A program made the position numbers and the translations under genes. A DNA stretch of 64,000 bases. Source: Heterodera schachtii. Taxonomy: Eukaryota; Nematoda; Chromadorea; Rhabditida; Heteroderidae. Shown here piece by piece: positions 1-10,481 of the stretch. The stretch's first letter is position 1. Each line of letters starts with the position of its first letter. Location of the stretch: assembly GCA_023374025.1 (NCBI GenBank), contig SIJG01000120.1, positions 1 to 64,000 of the forward strand. The letters are read 5' to 3'. The notes beneath the pieces were generated by a model. The model saw only the letters and a list, made by a program, of their open reading frames with translations, ran no database searches and was not told the origin of the DNA.

Positions 1-1692
1 TCAGGATGTTTTCTTAATACTCTAGGAATTTTTATAGGCATTATCAAGGCCACGAATCTGTTTAATGCAAGCATTAAGGGAATAATTTATAAACAATCGT
101 GCAATGATTTTCATTCAGGATGTTCGCTTAATACTCTAGGAATTTTTGATAAAACATTATTCGATGCCAGGAATCTGCCTAATGTAAGCATTAAGGGAAG
201 CATTTATAAACAATCGTGCAAATGATTTTCATTCAGGATGCTTCGCTTAATACTCTGGAATTTTTGATAGACATTATTCGAGGCCAGGAATCTGCCTAAT
301 GTAAAGCATTAAGGGAAGCATTTATAAGCAATTGTGCAAATGATTTTCATTCAGGATGTTCACTTAATACTCTAGGAATTTTTTATAGGCATTATTCGAG
401 GCCACGAATCTGCTTAATGCAAAGCATTAAGGGAATAATTTATAAACAATCGTGCAAATGATTTTCATTCAGGATGTTTGCTTAATACTCTAGGAATTTT
501 TTATAGGCATTATTCAAGGCCACGAATCTGCTTAATGCAAAGCATTAAGGGAATAATTTATAAACAATCGTGCAAATGATTTTCATTCAGGATGTTCGCT
601 TAATACTCTAGGAATTTTTTATAGGCATTATTCGAGGCCACGAATCTGCTTAATGCAAAGCATTAAGGGAATAATTTATAAACAATCGTGCAATTGAATT
701 TCATTCAGGATGTTCGCTTAATACTCTGGAATTTTTGATAAACATTATTCGATGCCAGGAATCTGCCTAATGCAAAGCATTAAGGGAATAATTTATAAAC
801 AATCGTGCAATTGATTTTCATTCAGGATGTTCGCTTAATACTCTAGGAATTTTTGATAAACATTATTCGATGCCAGGAATCTGCCTAATGTAAAGCATTA
901 AGGGAAGCATTTATAAACAATCGTGCAAATGATTTTCATTCAGGATGTTCGCTTAATACTCTAGGAATTTTTGATAAACATTATTCGATGCCAGGAATCT
1001 GCCTAATGTAAAGCATTAAGGGAAGCATTTATAAGCAATCGTGCAAATGATTTTCATTCAGGGTGTTCGCTTAATACTCTAGGAATTTTTTATAGGCATT
1101 ATTCGAGGCCACGAATCTGCTTAATGCAAAGCATTAAGGGAATAATTTATAAACAATCGTGCAAATGATTTTCATTCAGGATGTTCGCTTAATACTCTAG
1201 GAATTTTTTATAGGCATTATTCGAGGCCACGAATCTGCTTAATGCAAAGCATTAAAGGGAAGCTTTATAAGCAATCGTGCAAATGATTTTCATTCAGGGT
1301 GTTCGCTTAATACTCTAGAATTTTTTCTATCATTTTCGAGCCACGAATCTGCTTTGTTCAAAGCATTAGGGACTATTTATAACAGCGTGCAATGGATTTT
1401 CATTCAGTGCTTGCTAAGACTCGAGGAAATTTTTTATAGGCCATTTCGAGGCCCGATTCTGCTAATGCAAGCAGTAAGGATATTATAAACATCGTGCAAA
1501 TGATTTTCATTCAGGAAAGTTTTTGCTTAATACTCTATGAATTTTTTATAGCATTATCTAGCCACGCATCTGCTTATTGCAAAGCATTAGGGATAATTTA
1601 TAAACAATCGTGCAATGGATTTTCATTCAGGAGTTGCTTAATACTCTAGGAATTTTTTATAGGCATTATTCGAGGCCACGAATCTGCTTAAT
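1..1692. repeat. 118-bp satellite array, about 15 copies
   Basis: A tandem array with a period close to 118 bp runs from the window edge to about 1690, so it continues outside. Each unit carries TTCATTCAGGATG, then AATACTCTAGGAATTTTT, then a palindrome CTTAATGCAAAGCATTAAG (8-bp arms, 3-nt loop), then ACAATCGTGCAAATG. Two unit types alternate in blocks: one reads GAGGCCACGAATCTGCTT, the other GATGCCAGGAATCTGCC and has lost the perfect palindrome. Units near 710 are hybrids. The last units (about 1310-1620) are shortened and mutated, as expected at an array edge. Confidence 0.95.
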
Positions 1693-2136
1693 CGGCATTT
1701 CATAAAACGGAGAATTTTTGAATAAATAATAAATGATTTTTAGAAAATGCGTTCAAAAATTTTCTTTATTTTAATTTTTCCGAGTTTCCTCGTCCACCTT
1801 TCCATTTGTGCGCCTTCATCTTAAAATGGGACTCAACCAATTTGGCCAAAAATGTCCATACATTTGCCAAATTATGGACGATCTTTACGAGGAATACAAG
1901 AAGCATGAAAAAATGGGTAAAACATGTTCTTTAAGAGCTTTAGGGGTTCATTTTTAATATGAGTTCATTTTTAGTTCTTAAAATAGGACCAAAGACTTAT
2001 TTGGGCATTTCTCGAAAAATTTTAATTTCGGCCCAAAATTCCTTAGAAAGTATTATTTAGGCGAAAAATTGGGGTGGAAGGCAGCCGGATTTGAACCGCC
2101 GCTCGGTGCCCTTTACGTGGATCCGTTGTCTCAGCC

Positions 2137-2712
2137 ATTAGTGATGCTCGAGACCAAAAATTTCCCGAGACTCGAGACCGAGACTCGACCCCGAGACCGA
2201 GACTCGGCCCCGAGACCGAGATCGAAAACCCCGAGACCCAAAAAACCCGAGACTCGAGACTTTTTTCAAAAATTTTCTTATTCGTTTAAAAATCGTTAAA
2301 ATTGTTTTTTTTTTACTCTTTTCTTAACTAATTTTTGGCTTTTTTTTATTTTGATTCAATTTGGTACAATATTTATCATTTCAAAAACGCACAAACAAAA
2401 AATTCGTTAGTTTTTTCGCTGGTTTTGAGTGCAATTTGTTAACAGATTTAAAGCAAAAAATGACCAAATGTTGTTACTTTGAGCTATTTTTAAAATAAAA
2501 TTGAGAATTTTAGGGTCCGGCTGTGCCGATAGGCGCTGCTGGAGAAAATTTTGAAATTTTCAAAGCACTATATTTCTAACTTTACAAAAAGTCAATCATT
2601 AGGGGTGTAAAAAAGTCTCGAGTCTCGAAGACCGAGACTAACCCGAGACTCGAGACCAAAAAAACCCGAGACTTTTCTCGAGTCGAGACCGAGACTCTCG
2701 AGCATCACTAAT
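2137..2712. repeat. CGAGACC-rich minisatellite inside an inverted repeat
   Basis: TTAGTGATGCTCGAGA at 2137 returns inverted as TCTCGAGCATCACTAA ending near 2712. Inside the left arm (2150-2270) and right arm (2615-2700) are degenerate GAGACTCGAGACCGAGAC repeats, giving a foldback of about 575 bp with an AT-rich centre. No clear target duplication was seen. The 76-aa reading frame across the left arm is repeat-encoded and not a gene. Confidence 0.6.
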
Positions 2713-2825
2713 ATTTTCATACATATTTAGGACTTTTTCTCATTTTTTCGTACATATTTTGACACTTGTTGCTTTTGCTCCCACAGCATTTTCAGCTCCC
2801 ACGACTATTTTCGATCAGTCATTAC

Positions 2826-3320
2826 TAGGGTTCGAAGTTGTATGCACTAAAAACCCCCAAAATATGCCCTAAAAACCCGAATAGACAATTGCAAAAAATT
2901 TTGATTTTAAAAATTTATATATGCAATTCTGAATTTATTAAATTTTTATAGATGCTAAAACAAAATTACCTTTTTTATTTAAATAAATTTTTTCCAAATT
3001 CTTACAAAAATCTAAAAATATTTCGATTTTAAGGGTGTATTTTTAAAAAAATTCCAAAAAGTCGATCCTTAGGGGTGTATTTTTCGCTTTTTTCGCATTT
3101 TTCTTATGAAAATTTGCCAAAAATGACCGAAATATGCTCTCAAAACGCAAAAATGGCCAAATATGCATTTATTCTCGAAAACCCCCAAAATATGCTTTTA
3201 TATGCACTAAAAACCTTCACCAAATCAAAAAATTTTAACGTAGAAATGCTATTTTTGAGCCCCTTTCTTCATAGCATATGCGCAGAAAAAATATGCAAAA
3301 TCATACAACTTCGTACCCTA
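2826..3320. mobile_element. Foldback/MITE element, TSD GTCATTAC
   Basis: The element starts TAGGGTTCGAAGTTGTATG and ends with the inverted form (CATACAACTTCGTACCCTA). It is flanked on both sides by the exact octamer GTCATTAC (2818-2825 and 3321-3328). It is 495 bp, AT-rich, with no convincing protein. A second, partial copy of its right half lies at about 34742-34826. The 8-bp duplication fits hAT-, P- or Merlin-type transposition, but no transposase is present, so the class is open. Confidence 0.8.
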
Positions 3321-3519
3321 GTCATTACAGAAAGATTAAACAAAAACGAAAAATTCCTCACGACGAATTGAACTGATTTAAAAAGTGTCTTTTATATAAA
3401 ATTCACATAATTTTAGTCATTTAAAACGTTTTCAAAATGAATCGTTTAAAATAGAAAACCCCGGTTAATTTTATTTAAGGAAATATGGTAATGATTTATT
3501 AAGTTTAACAATATTTCAG

Positions 3520-3875
3520 ACCCAATTGTTGGAGGCATATGGGATGATATAAAATTAAAATATTATACTAACAAAAAAAGGACAGTTTTCAATTTGACAT
3601 TTGTTAAATGTGCGGTAGAAATTGCGCATTTCCGAGTGATTAACCAAAACGAAAATTCAAAAGATGCTTATCTGAATTTAAAAATTGTCCCAGAAGAGTA
3701 TTTTGAAGATGAATTTGTTGGATTTTTGCATTATGACAAAACACTTGGCCAAGAAATTGCTGAGAAATTTGAAAAAGAAATTTTTTCAAACAAAGAACAA
3801 ATTAATGAAAGGGTGGAGGACCAAATTATGCAATTGGTCTTCTCATTTGCAGCCCGAGTCATACTTTGCATAATG
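3520..3875 (+). CDS. Exon of an unrecognised protein (118 codons)
   Basis: I do not recognise this protein. An acceptor ATATTTCAG precedes an open frame starting PIVGGIWDDIKLKYY and running to a GTAAGC donor just after VILCI (the in-frame TAA is made by the donor itself). The translation is acidic and amphipathic (DEFVGFLHYDKTLGQEIAEK). No start codon lies inside it, so it is an internal exon or a gene fragment. It may belong with the reading blocks at 4351, 4990 and 6646, all AT-rich and on the same strand, but phases between blocks do not all fit, so I do not join them. Confidence 0.4.
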
Positions 3876-4135
3876 TAAGCGCTCAATTAAATTCTAAAGG
3901 GACGGTAATTGTGGCAATTAGTTGGGGGTTTTTGCAGGTACCGCTCTTACGAGAATTCACAATTTTTTGATCATAAATTTTTCATTCCCAAGCAAATAAA
4001 AAATTTCTTGGTACTGTTGTTCGAGAGAATTGTGTGATAAATGCGGCACTCTCTCTTCTTGTGCCTATGTGGCAGTGGAGATGAAGGGAGTGATTTCGCC
4101 CCAAAGATAGGGGGAAATGAGAGTGATGGAGAGAG

Positions 4136-4206
4136 GCCTGCGTAGCTCAGTTGGAAGAGCACGGCACGGATTGCAGGGGTCGTGGGTTCAAGTCCCACCG
4201 CGGGTT
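4136..4206 (+). tRNA. tRNA-like pseudogene or SINE head
   Basis: The acceptor arm pairs 7/7 with wobbles (GCCTGCG with CGCGGGT), the D arm is GCTC/GAGC, and the T arm is a perfect GTGGG-TTCAAGT-CCCAC. A-box (TAGCTCAGTTGG) and B-box (GGTTCAAGTCC) promoter elements are intact. The anticodon stem does not pair, so no amino acid can be assigned and a functional tRNA is unlikely. It lies between two probable exons. Confidence 0.5.
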
Positions 4207-4350
4207 GATCTTTTACTCTTCCACACAAAGACAGGACGTTTGACTAATTTTAATAATTTTCAAAATTAGAAAAGTTATTTACAAAAAAAAAGAGTTAGGG
4301 ACAAAATACTCAAAAAACTAACTTTTTCTGTTTATGTTAGGTTTTTGCAG

Positions 4351-4920
4351 AATAATTTTTATGAAAGATCAAAAATTGAATATTGCAGATATGGAAAGTC
4401 GGAGGATTTTGACTCTTTTTACTCTGAATATTATCGAAAATATGAACGAGAATACGAAAATTACCAAATATTCGACAGTACTTACGAGGATTACCAAACA
4501 TTCCGTGATAAACATCGCGAACTTTATAATAGATATCCTTATCATCGCGACTATTATAATATATATCGTCATGGTCGCGATGACATGGATCTTTTTCTTG
4601 ACAAAATACACTTTAAACAAGAAGAATACCGTAGCAAAAAATATGAAGGATATTTCAAAAAATTCAATGATATCGGAGGATGGCAGTTGAACACTCTTTT
4701 GTCTGCTTACAAAATGTTAGCACAGAATAATGACGATGGAAATGGGTAAAAATGAATATAAAAAATAAAAAATTAAATAATTATTTTAGGATTTTTCCTT
4801 TCCAAATTATTCAATCGACCAAAAAAGAAGGCATTTATGGGTTGAATTATTTAATAAACAAAATTTTGAACAAACGAAATATATTGGTTTGTTCATTATT
4901 TGAAATTTTTAATAAATGAT
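4351..4920 (+). CDS. Tyrosine-rich protein exons, unrecognised
   Basis: After acceptor TTTTTGCAG (4350) an open frame encodes about 132 residues very rich in Tyr, Arg and Asp (YSEYYRKYEREYENY, RYPYHRDYYNIYRHGRDD), ending NDIGGWQLNTLLSAYKMLAQ. Donor GTAAAA at 4746 and acceptor ATTTTAG at 4789 join it in phase to a second exon from 4790 (IFPFQIIQSTKKEGIYGL) that meets a stop near 4918 unless spliced at a GTTTGT. The overlapping 118-aa frame is hydrophobic and low in complexity, so I take it as a shadow. No start codon was found. Function unknown. Confidence 0.4.
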
Positions 4921-4989
4921 TTAAATTTATTTTATTAATTCTTTGTTTAATTGATTTAAGTCAATTAATATTTATTAAATAATATTCAG

Positions 4990-5183
4990 AAAATTTTAAT
5001 TTTATTCTCAAACTCTCCGAACTCACATTGACACATGAACAAATTTACAATGTGCTTGAAATGATTATGGGCAAAAGCAATGAAAAAACGGATTCGCCAC
5101 CAATTTACGAATTTATAAAGAAAGAATTAAAATATTTTTTAACTAAATCGGACTCATCATCAACTTCATCATCATTAAGGCGT
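4990..5183 (+). CDS. Probable exon, helical acidic segment
   Basis: Acceptor TATTCAG at 4989 opens a frame reading ILKLSELTLTHEQIYNVLEM, then SPPIYEFIKKELKYFL and a serine-rich end (SDSSSTSSSLRR) just before a GTAAAT donor at 5184. The composition matches the neighbouring blocks. I do not recognise the family. The exon fits a chain of exons from 3520 to 7439 but is not proven to belong to it. Confidence 0.35.
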
Positions 5184-5455
5184 GTAAATATGCAAAAGCG
5201 TAAAATATGCGCATAAAAAAGGCACCAAAAAAGTAGGGTCCGGTGGTGCCTAAAGACAGATAATTTGTGAAATTATGGCCCCATTTCATAACAGATAATA
5301 TTTCTCCTCGAGTGTTGTAAGATTATGGGACCGAAAACATAATTAAATTATCTAAATTAATGGTTTTATTTTCAAAAAGAAATTTTATTTTAATTTGATG
5401 CTATCAGCCCCTAATTTATGCAAAAACCTGTTGTCTATTAAATTAAAATTTTCAG

Positions 5456-5657
5456 TATGAAAAAGAATTGCGCATTGATAAATTTTGGACGAGAGTTGTC
5501 AAAACGTTTACCATTTGATTTTAAGGAATATAAAAATTATGTCAAGAAAAATATAGAACATTGCGGCACAGATGCGCATATTGAAAATTACTATTCAATT
5601 GACAATACACCGGCAATTGGGTACGGTAATTATACAATAAATGATGTATTTGCCTAG
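5456..5657 (+). CDS. Probable exon or short gene, unrecognised
   Basis: A consensus acceptor ATTTTCAG stands directly before TATG. The frame MKKNCALINFGRELSKRLPF continues through FKEYKNYVKKNIEHCG to a TAG after YTINDVFA. The alternative frame across the first 60 nt (YEKELRIDKFW) is also plausible but then stops. No homology recognised. Confidence 0.3.
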
Positions 5658-5807
5658 ACACAGTACAAATGGGAGGGCTTAAAAAAATGCAGTTTTGCGT
5701 CATTATTGGGTGTTACTGCATTAGTTAAATTCTATTACTCTGTTCGTTATTTTGGGAAATATTGGAGTAATTACGAATTTTATATATTTTCTTATGCCAT
5801 TTTTCAT

Positions 5808-6541
5808 CGTGCTGAGACGAACCGAAAATAGTGTCAGTGTGGGCGAACCGAAAAATAATCTCAGTGTGGGCGACGAAAATAGTCTCAATGTCAATAAAAA
5901 TATTTAGATTTAATTATACAATTTAATTCGGTCACGAAAAATAATGAATTTAATTAGACAATTATTTAAAAAAATAAATTAAAATAAAAACATTCCCACT
6001 TCCGACCAAAAAAAAAAATTACATCTTAACGAAAATTTTAATTTCAAATCTTGAAGCCATCAAATTGATAGAGTAAGTCTACTAGAGGATTTTTCATTAA
6101 AAAACAAATCTACTAATTTTCTTCTGAAATTTCATCCAGTATTTTAGTAAATTTAACTTCTTCATTCTTTTCTCCATAAATTCATGCATTTTTCCTATAA
6201 ATTTTACTTCATCACTATACTTTTTTTCCCTAATGTTACAATTCAAGAATTATTTGCATTTTTTAATGGTATGAAAGTTTACATTTATTTTGAGCAGAAT
6301 CTATGAAGAAAAAACATTGAAGAAAAGTTGAAGCTCTGAATTAGATTATTGTTTTATTTTAAAATTTTAACATTATTATAATATTTAAAAAAAATTGCTT
6401 TAAAATAATTAAATTTAAATATTTTTATTGACATTGAGACTGTTTTCGGTTCGCCCACACTGAGATTATTTTTCGGTTCGCCCTTACTGAGACATTTCGG
6501 TTCGCCTACACTGAGACTATTTTCGGTTCGACCTAGCACCT
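5808..6541. mobile_element. Foldback/MITE element, TSD TTTTTCAT
   Basis: Both ends carry CGAACCGAAAATAGT-type repeats in opposite orientation (left from about 5810, right ending about 6537). Several internal direct copies of GGCGAACCG with TCTCAGTGTGGG lie within each arm. The octamer TTTTTCAT occurs just outside both ends (5800-5807 and 6542-6549). The interior is AT-rich with no gene; the minus-strand 61-aa frame is made of the arm repeats. Confidence 0.7.
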
Positions 6542-6645
6542 TTTTTCATTTAATGCTAATTTCCAATGCTTTTAGGCATATTTAACAAATATTTTAATGC
6601 TTTCAAACAGATTCAAATTTAACCATTTTAAAAGTATTTTTTTAG

Positions 6646-7439
6646 TTCTCATCAGCTCGAGATGGAATTGTTCGATGAACCGTTGTGGAATTATGCGATG
6701 GTAATAGGAATTACTACTTCAAACGGCATTAAAGGTAAATGAATTCGATTTTAAGCACTGCCGAAAATTACCCAATTAAAGGGGGTCAAAAATTTATGAT
6801 AATTCTTTTGTAAAGCTTAATAATTGTTCATTTATTATTTCAAAAAATAAATTATTTTCCTAAACATCAAGATGTTTTACATTCGTGTGATGTCCTTCAA
6901 AATAATACTCGTTCTGAAAATTTGACAAAATTGAACGAATTTAAAATTTTGAAAAGAATAATTCAATTACATAAAAAGAATTACCGAGACAAATTAAATT
7001 ATTTTGAGAATAAATTTCAACAGAAATCAATCGATGAAAAAAGGGATTTAGTTGAGAAGGAATTTTTACCAGTGTTAGACCAAATCCGATCGGATTTCAG
7101 TCGTGCCGACAAATGCGAATTGAGCAGCCGATTCAACCTGAGAGATGGAGAAAAAGAAATTCTAAGATTTGGCCAAATTTTGTATGAAACAATGAAAAAG
7201 GAATCGGAAAAGGTGAAATATGACGAAAAGAAGCAATTGCTAACATTCCCATTACAAATAGGCAAACGCATCATTAAACGAGTCGGCAAATTCATTAAAA
7301 GGTAATATTAATTAATTAATGATTTATTCATTTAAAAAAAATTTAATTTTTAAGAAATTTTAATGATCAAACAAAATCGCTAATGACATTGATTTTACGA
7401 AAACAATCCAAACGGTTGCATCGATTGAAAATGAATTAA
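6646..7439 (+). CDS. Three-exon 3' end of an unrecognised basic protein
   Basis: Exons 6646-6734, 6872-7301 and 7355-7439 join with consistent phases (donors GTAAAT and GTAATA; acceptors TTTAG, TCAAG and TTAAG). The product reads HQLEMELFDEPLWNYAMVIG, then a long charged helical region (LNEFKILKRIIQLHKKNYRD; FLPVLDQIRSDFSRADKCEL), then a strongly basic tail (GKRIIKRVGKFIKR, RKQSKRLHRLKMN) and TAA. The middle exon could look as if it starts at TTG 6922, but the frame is open back to the acceptor at 6871. The 5' end is unknown; exons at 3520-5183 are candidates. Family not recognised. Confidence 0.5.
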
Positions 7440-7816
7440 TTGCCGAAAAGCGGAAAGTGACAATTTAGAAAAAAGTAAATTTGAGATTGATCAATTTGCT
7501 TATCTCATTGGCATTCCGTTTACTCATTCAAACTCAACAAAATGAATTAATTGACCAATATCTGCCAAATTATTTATTCGCTATGAAATTAAGCAAAAAA
7601 GAAAGCTATTTGAATTATTAATCAAAATTAAATATTAAAAATATATTTGATAATAGAATAATATTTTTCGAATAGAGTATATAAAGTCAAAAATAAATTT
7701 CTATACCTATTTGTTTTATAATAAAATATCTTTGATTCTGATTGATTATATAAATTTTTAGTTACTATTTGTTTCGTGGTTATTTGTTTAAATATAAAAT
7801 AAAAATTCAAAACAAA

Positions 7817-8543
7817 ATGGTTTATATAAATATTCCGAATTGGCATTTGCCATATTTTGTGTATAAGAAAAGTGAGAAAAAATCAATTGAAGAAAAAGTC
7901 GTTTGTGATGAGTATGACTACGGTAAACTCATTAAATATAATTATTTATTTATTTTTTTTTGATTTATATGCCCAAAAATTAGAAAAAAATGCTCATAAA
8001 AAAACAAAATTTTTCAAAATTCTCTCTTTTGCGCTAAAATGCGAGAACGCTAATCCCAAAAAAGGCAAGAAGCGAGACGAGCAATTTCCCTGGTCCAGCA
8101 GACCCTTTACAAAATTTCGATTGACCAACCCCCCACCTTTTCCACTTTTTGTTATCATTTTGGCCCGTGCTGGGTCGTTTCGTAAAATCCGGCATTTAAA
8201 TGTTTTATGTGGCTAAGAAGAAAAAAGTATGGTCCCAAATGCGTCCGGTGATGTTTTGTTCTTCTCCAATTTCTGAAAAATAGCCATAAAATATGAGACA
8301 TAAATATGTCCTGATCATCATGTTTTTATTAATTTTATTGCAATTTCAGATAAACTAAGCATCGATATGAGAAAATTGCCCAAATATTCGCCAACTGTTT
8401 ACGAAGTGATTAAAATGGCAAAAACACTCTATGAAATTAATGATGATGATGATGAACAAATTTTGTTACGCCCATCAGACCCCAAAATTTTGCATAAAAC
8501 TGACAATACTATCAACAAACTCAAAATGCTTAGTAAGAAATAG
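7817..8543 (+). CDS. Small two-exon gene, 99 aa, unrecognised
   Basis: ATG at 7817 starts MVYINIPNWHLPYFVYKKSE. The exon ends at 7922 (GTAAAC donor), and an intron of 427 nt leads to acceptor TTTCAG and exon 8350-8543. Phases fit exactly (106 + 194 nt = 100 codons including TAG). The second exon reads LSIDMRKLPKYSPTVYEVIK, then an Asp tract (NDDDDEQ) and a basic end. No signal peptide or membrane segment. Start chosen as the first ATG, with good homogeneity of the frame. I do not recognise a domain. The intron is unusually long for this locus and probably carries inserted DNA. Confidence 0.5.
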
Positions 8544-8544
8544 A

Positions 8545-9496
8545 GGTGGAATGCGGACAGAAAAACCCGCGGTCGCGCTCCAACACTGTTATGAAATTTT
8601 GAAAGCGAAATTCCGAGGTTAATGCCGAATGATAATGGCTGAGACCATCTATAATGAACATATAGGAGATAAAAGTAGCAAAGACGAGGCACAACTACAA
8701 ATTATTTTGCTTATATGTAAGTGACCGGCCGAAAATAGGTTGATAATCGAGCAAATAATCTATTTTTGAATTTACATATTTATTTAATATATTTGGAACG
8801 AATTTATTTATGAATTTTGTACAATAATTCTTTTGATTTAAAAAAAACCGTACATTTTTGGTGTCATTTGAAAGCACAAGTCTAATCAATTTCAGCAAAA
8901 GGCAATTTGGGGCTTGATATTTGGCCATTTAGCCAGCCCGGGGCTGCGCCGAAGGGTCCCATTTTGGGTGTCTCCGAGGCCCACAGACTCCAGAAATTCG
9001 ATTTGGCTACTTTCTATATTCGAAATATATAAATAAATTTTGACAATGCTGGAAGGAATGCGAAGAAAGTTGATTTTTAGGGGAGGGGGGGGGGGGGGGG
9101 TTAGGTGTGTATTTTTCAATTTTATTGTATTTTCTTACAAATTTTTCTCAAAAAATGCCAAAATATGTGTTATCCCCTTTGCGAACTTCTTGCTTCAATT
9201 GGGCGAATCCATTGTCAGAAATTCGGTTAGATTTTTTGCGGGTCAATTGTGGGCAAAAAGCCACAAAAATATGCACTTCCCTGCAGAAGGGGAAGCAGAC
9301 TCTCCCGGCAGAAGGGGGGAGTCTTTAAGCAAAGCGAATTTCTGTCCAAAAGACAGAAATTCACTGAGTGTCCAAAGGGACAATTAAAGGAGGAAATTCC
9401 TCTCCTTTACCGAAGGGACAATTTGGAAGGAGAAATTCTTCTCCTTTCCTTTGTTAAGTCTTTTCTGACCCAACGGGGGTCAACGGCTTAATGGTC
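8545..9496. other. Gene-free stretch: poly-G tract and hairpin array
   Basis: No gene is supported. A run of about 19 G lies near 9081. From 9280 to 9470 short perfect or near-perfect hairpins follow each other, for example GAATTTCTGTC-CAAAA-GACAGAAATTC (9339-9361) and AAGGAGAAATTCTTCTCCTT. The hairpin block sits immediately inside the LTR-like unit at 9497-9969 (minus orientation), so it may be that element's leader. Confidence 0.6.
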
Positions 9497-9969
9497 TGTG
9501 TTAAAGGGCTCCTGAGTGTCCCTTTTACAGAAATTGAAAAGAATAAGACCTTTTTCTTAATCTTTATTCAAATTATCCACAATTACAATTTAATGCACAA
9601 ATACAATTTAAATACACCCTTTGGCTTAGTTGGACAGAAAACTGTCCAACTGACTTAATGCTGATACAAGCAGAAGTGCTTGTAGAAATCTCACAATAAG
9701 TGATTTGTAGAAATATGCAAAAAGCAAGAAGTAAAGAAAATGGAGAATGGGCCGGGCTTTTATACCCTCACAAATCAATGGGGGCGGGGCCAGGCACGTG
9801 AAAAATGTGCACAAGCAGATGGACAAAAATCCATTAAAATGGTGACTCATAACGAAATGAAGAGAGAAAAACAATGAGTCATAATAACGAAGGGAGCGAA
9901 CGAAGGAAATTGATAGGCAAAATTAATTAAAATTTGATCGGAATTTTAATGTGTCGCTTTTGGCGACAC
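9497..9969 (-). mobile_element. LTR-like unit (solo or truncated)
   Basis: Read on the minus strand the segment begins TGTCGCC, contains a TATA box (GTATAAAAGCCC, TATA at 9757-9764) and 190 nt later an AATAAA (9563-9568), and can end ...AACACA. This TATA-to-polyA layout is typical of an LTR. No second copy and no pol were seen. Boundaries are by inspection only; a pol II promoter of a lost gene is the alternative. Confidence 0.4.
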
Positions 9970-10481
9970 CCGGGGATTAAGCCACACTTCTCTGCTTATC
10001 CCCTGAAAATTTTCATGATAATAAAGCACTCCAAACACAAATATGAGATCAAGATTATTTAATTTAGTTTTGTTTAGGAAAAGTTCCGGAGAGTTTTTCA
10101 AGAAAAATCTGTAAAATTGGCAATTTTATGAAGTGTCATTATCAGCGTACGATTTGAGTTTATATTTCCCATTGATTCTCTCAAATCGCCTTTAATTTGT
10201 TTCTTTCTGTTCTCCTCCTCCTTTTTAGGTCATCGTTTTGCCCTAAATTGTTTAATCCTTTCATAATTTGAAATACTATAAGTTGAACAATCGTTTGTTA
10301 GGCAGTCACTTTTTTCAATAAATCATTTTATTTAAATGTTTTTTATAAAAAATTAAAATTTTGGTTTGAGCGGAGCGGGAAGGCCTTCGCCATTAATTCG
10401 TTCATTTGAATTTTTTATTTCATTTATTTTTCATTTTTATTTCATTAATTAAATTATTAGCTAATTTCGAATTTGATTATC

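Noticed and set aside
1..1692. CRISPR-like regular repeats
   Set aside because: Units are contiguous 118-bp satellites without unique spacers, and the genome is eukaryotic.
4334..4690. 118-aa frame starting MLGFCRIIFMKDQ
   Set aside because: It is a shadow of the Tyr-rich frame, begins upstream of the acceptor and has Ile/Asn-biased composition.
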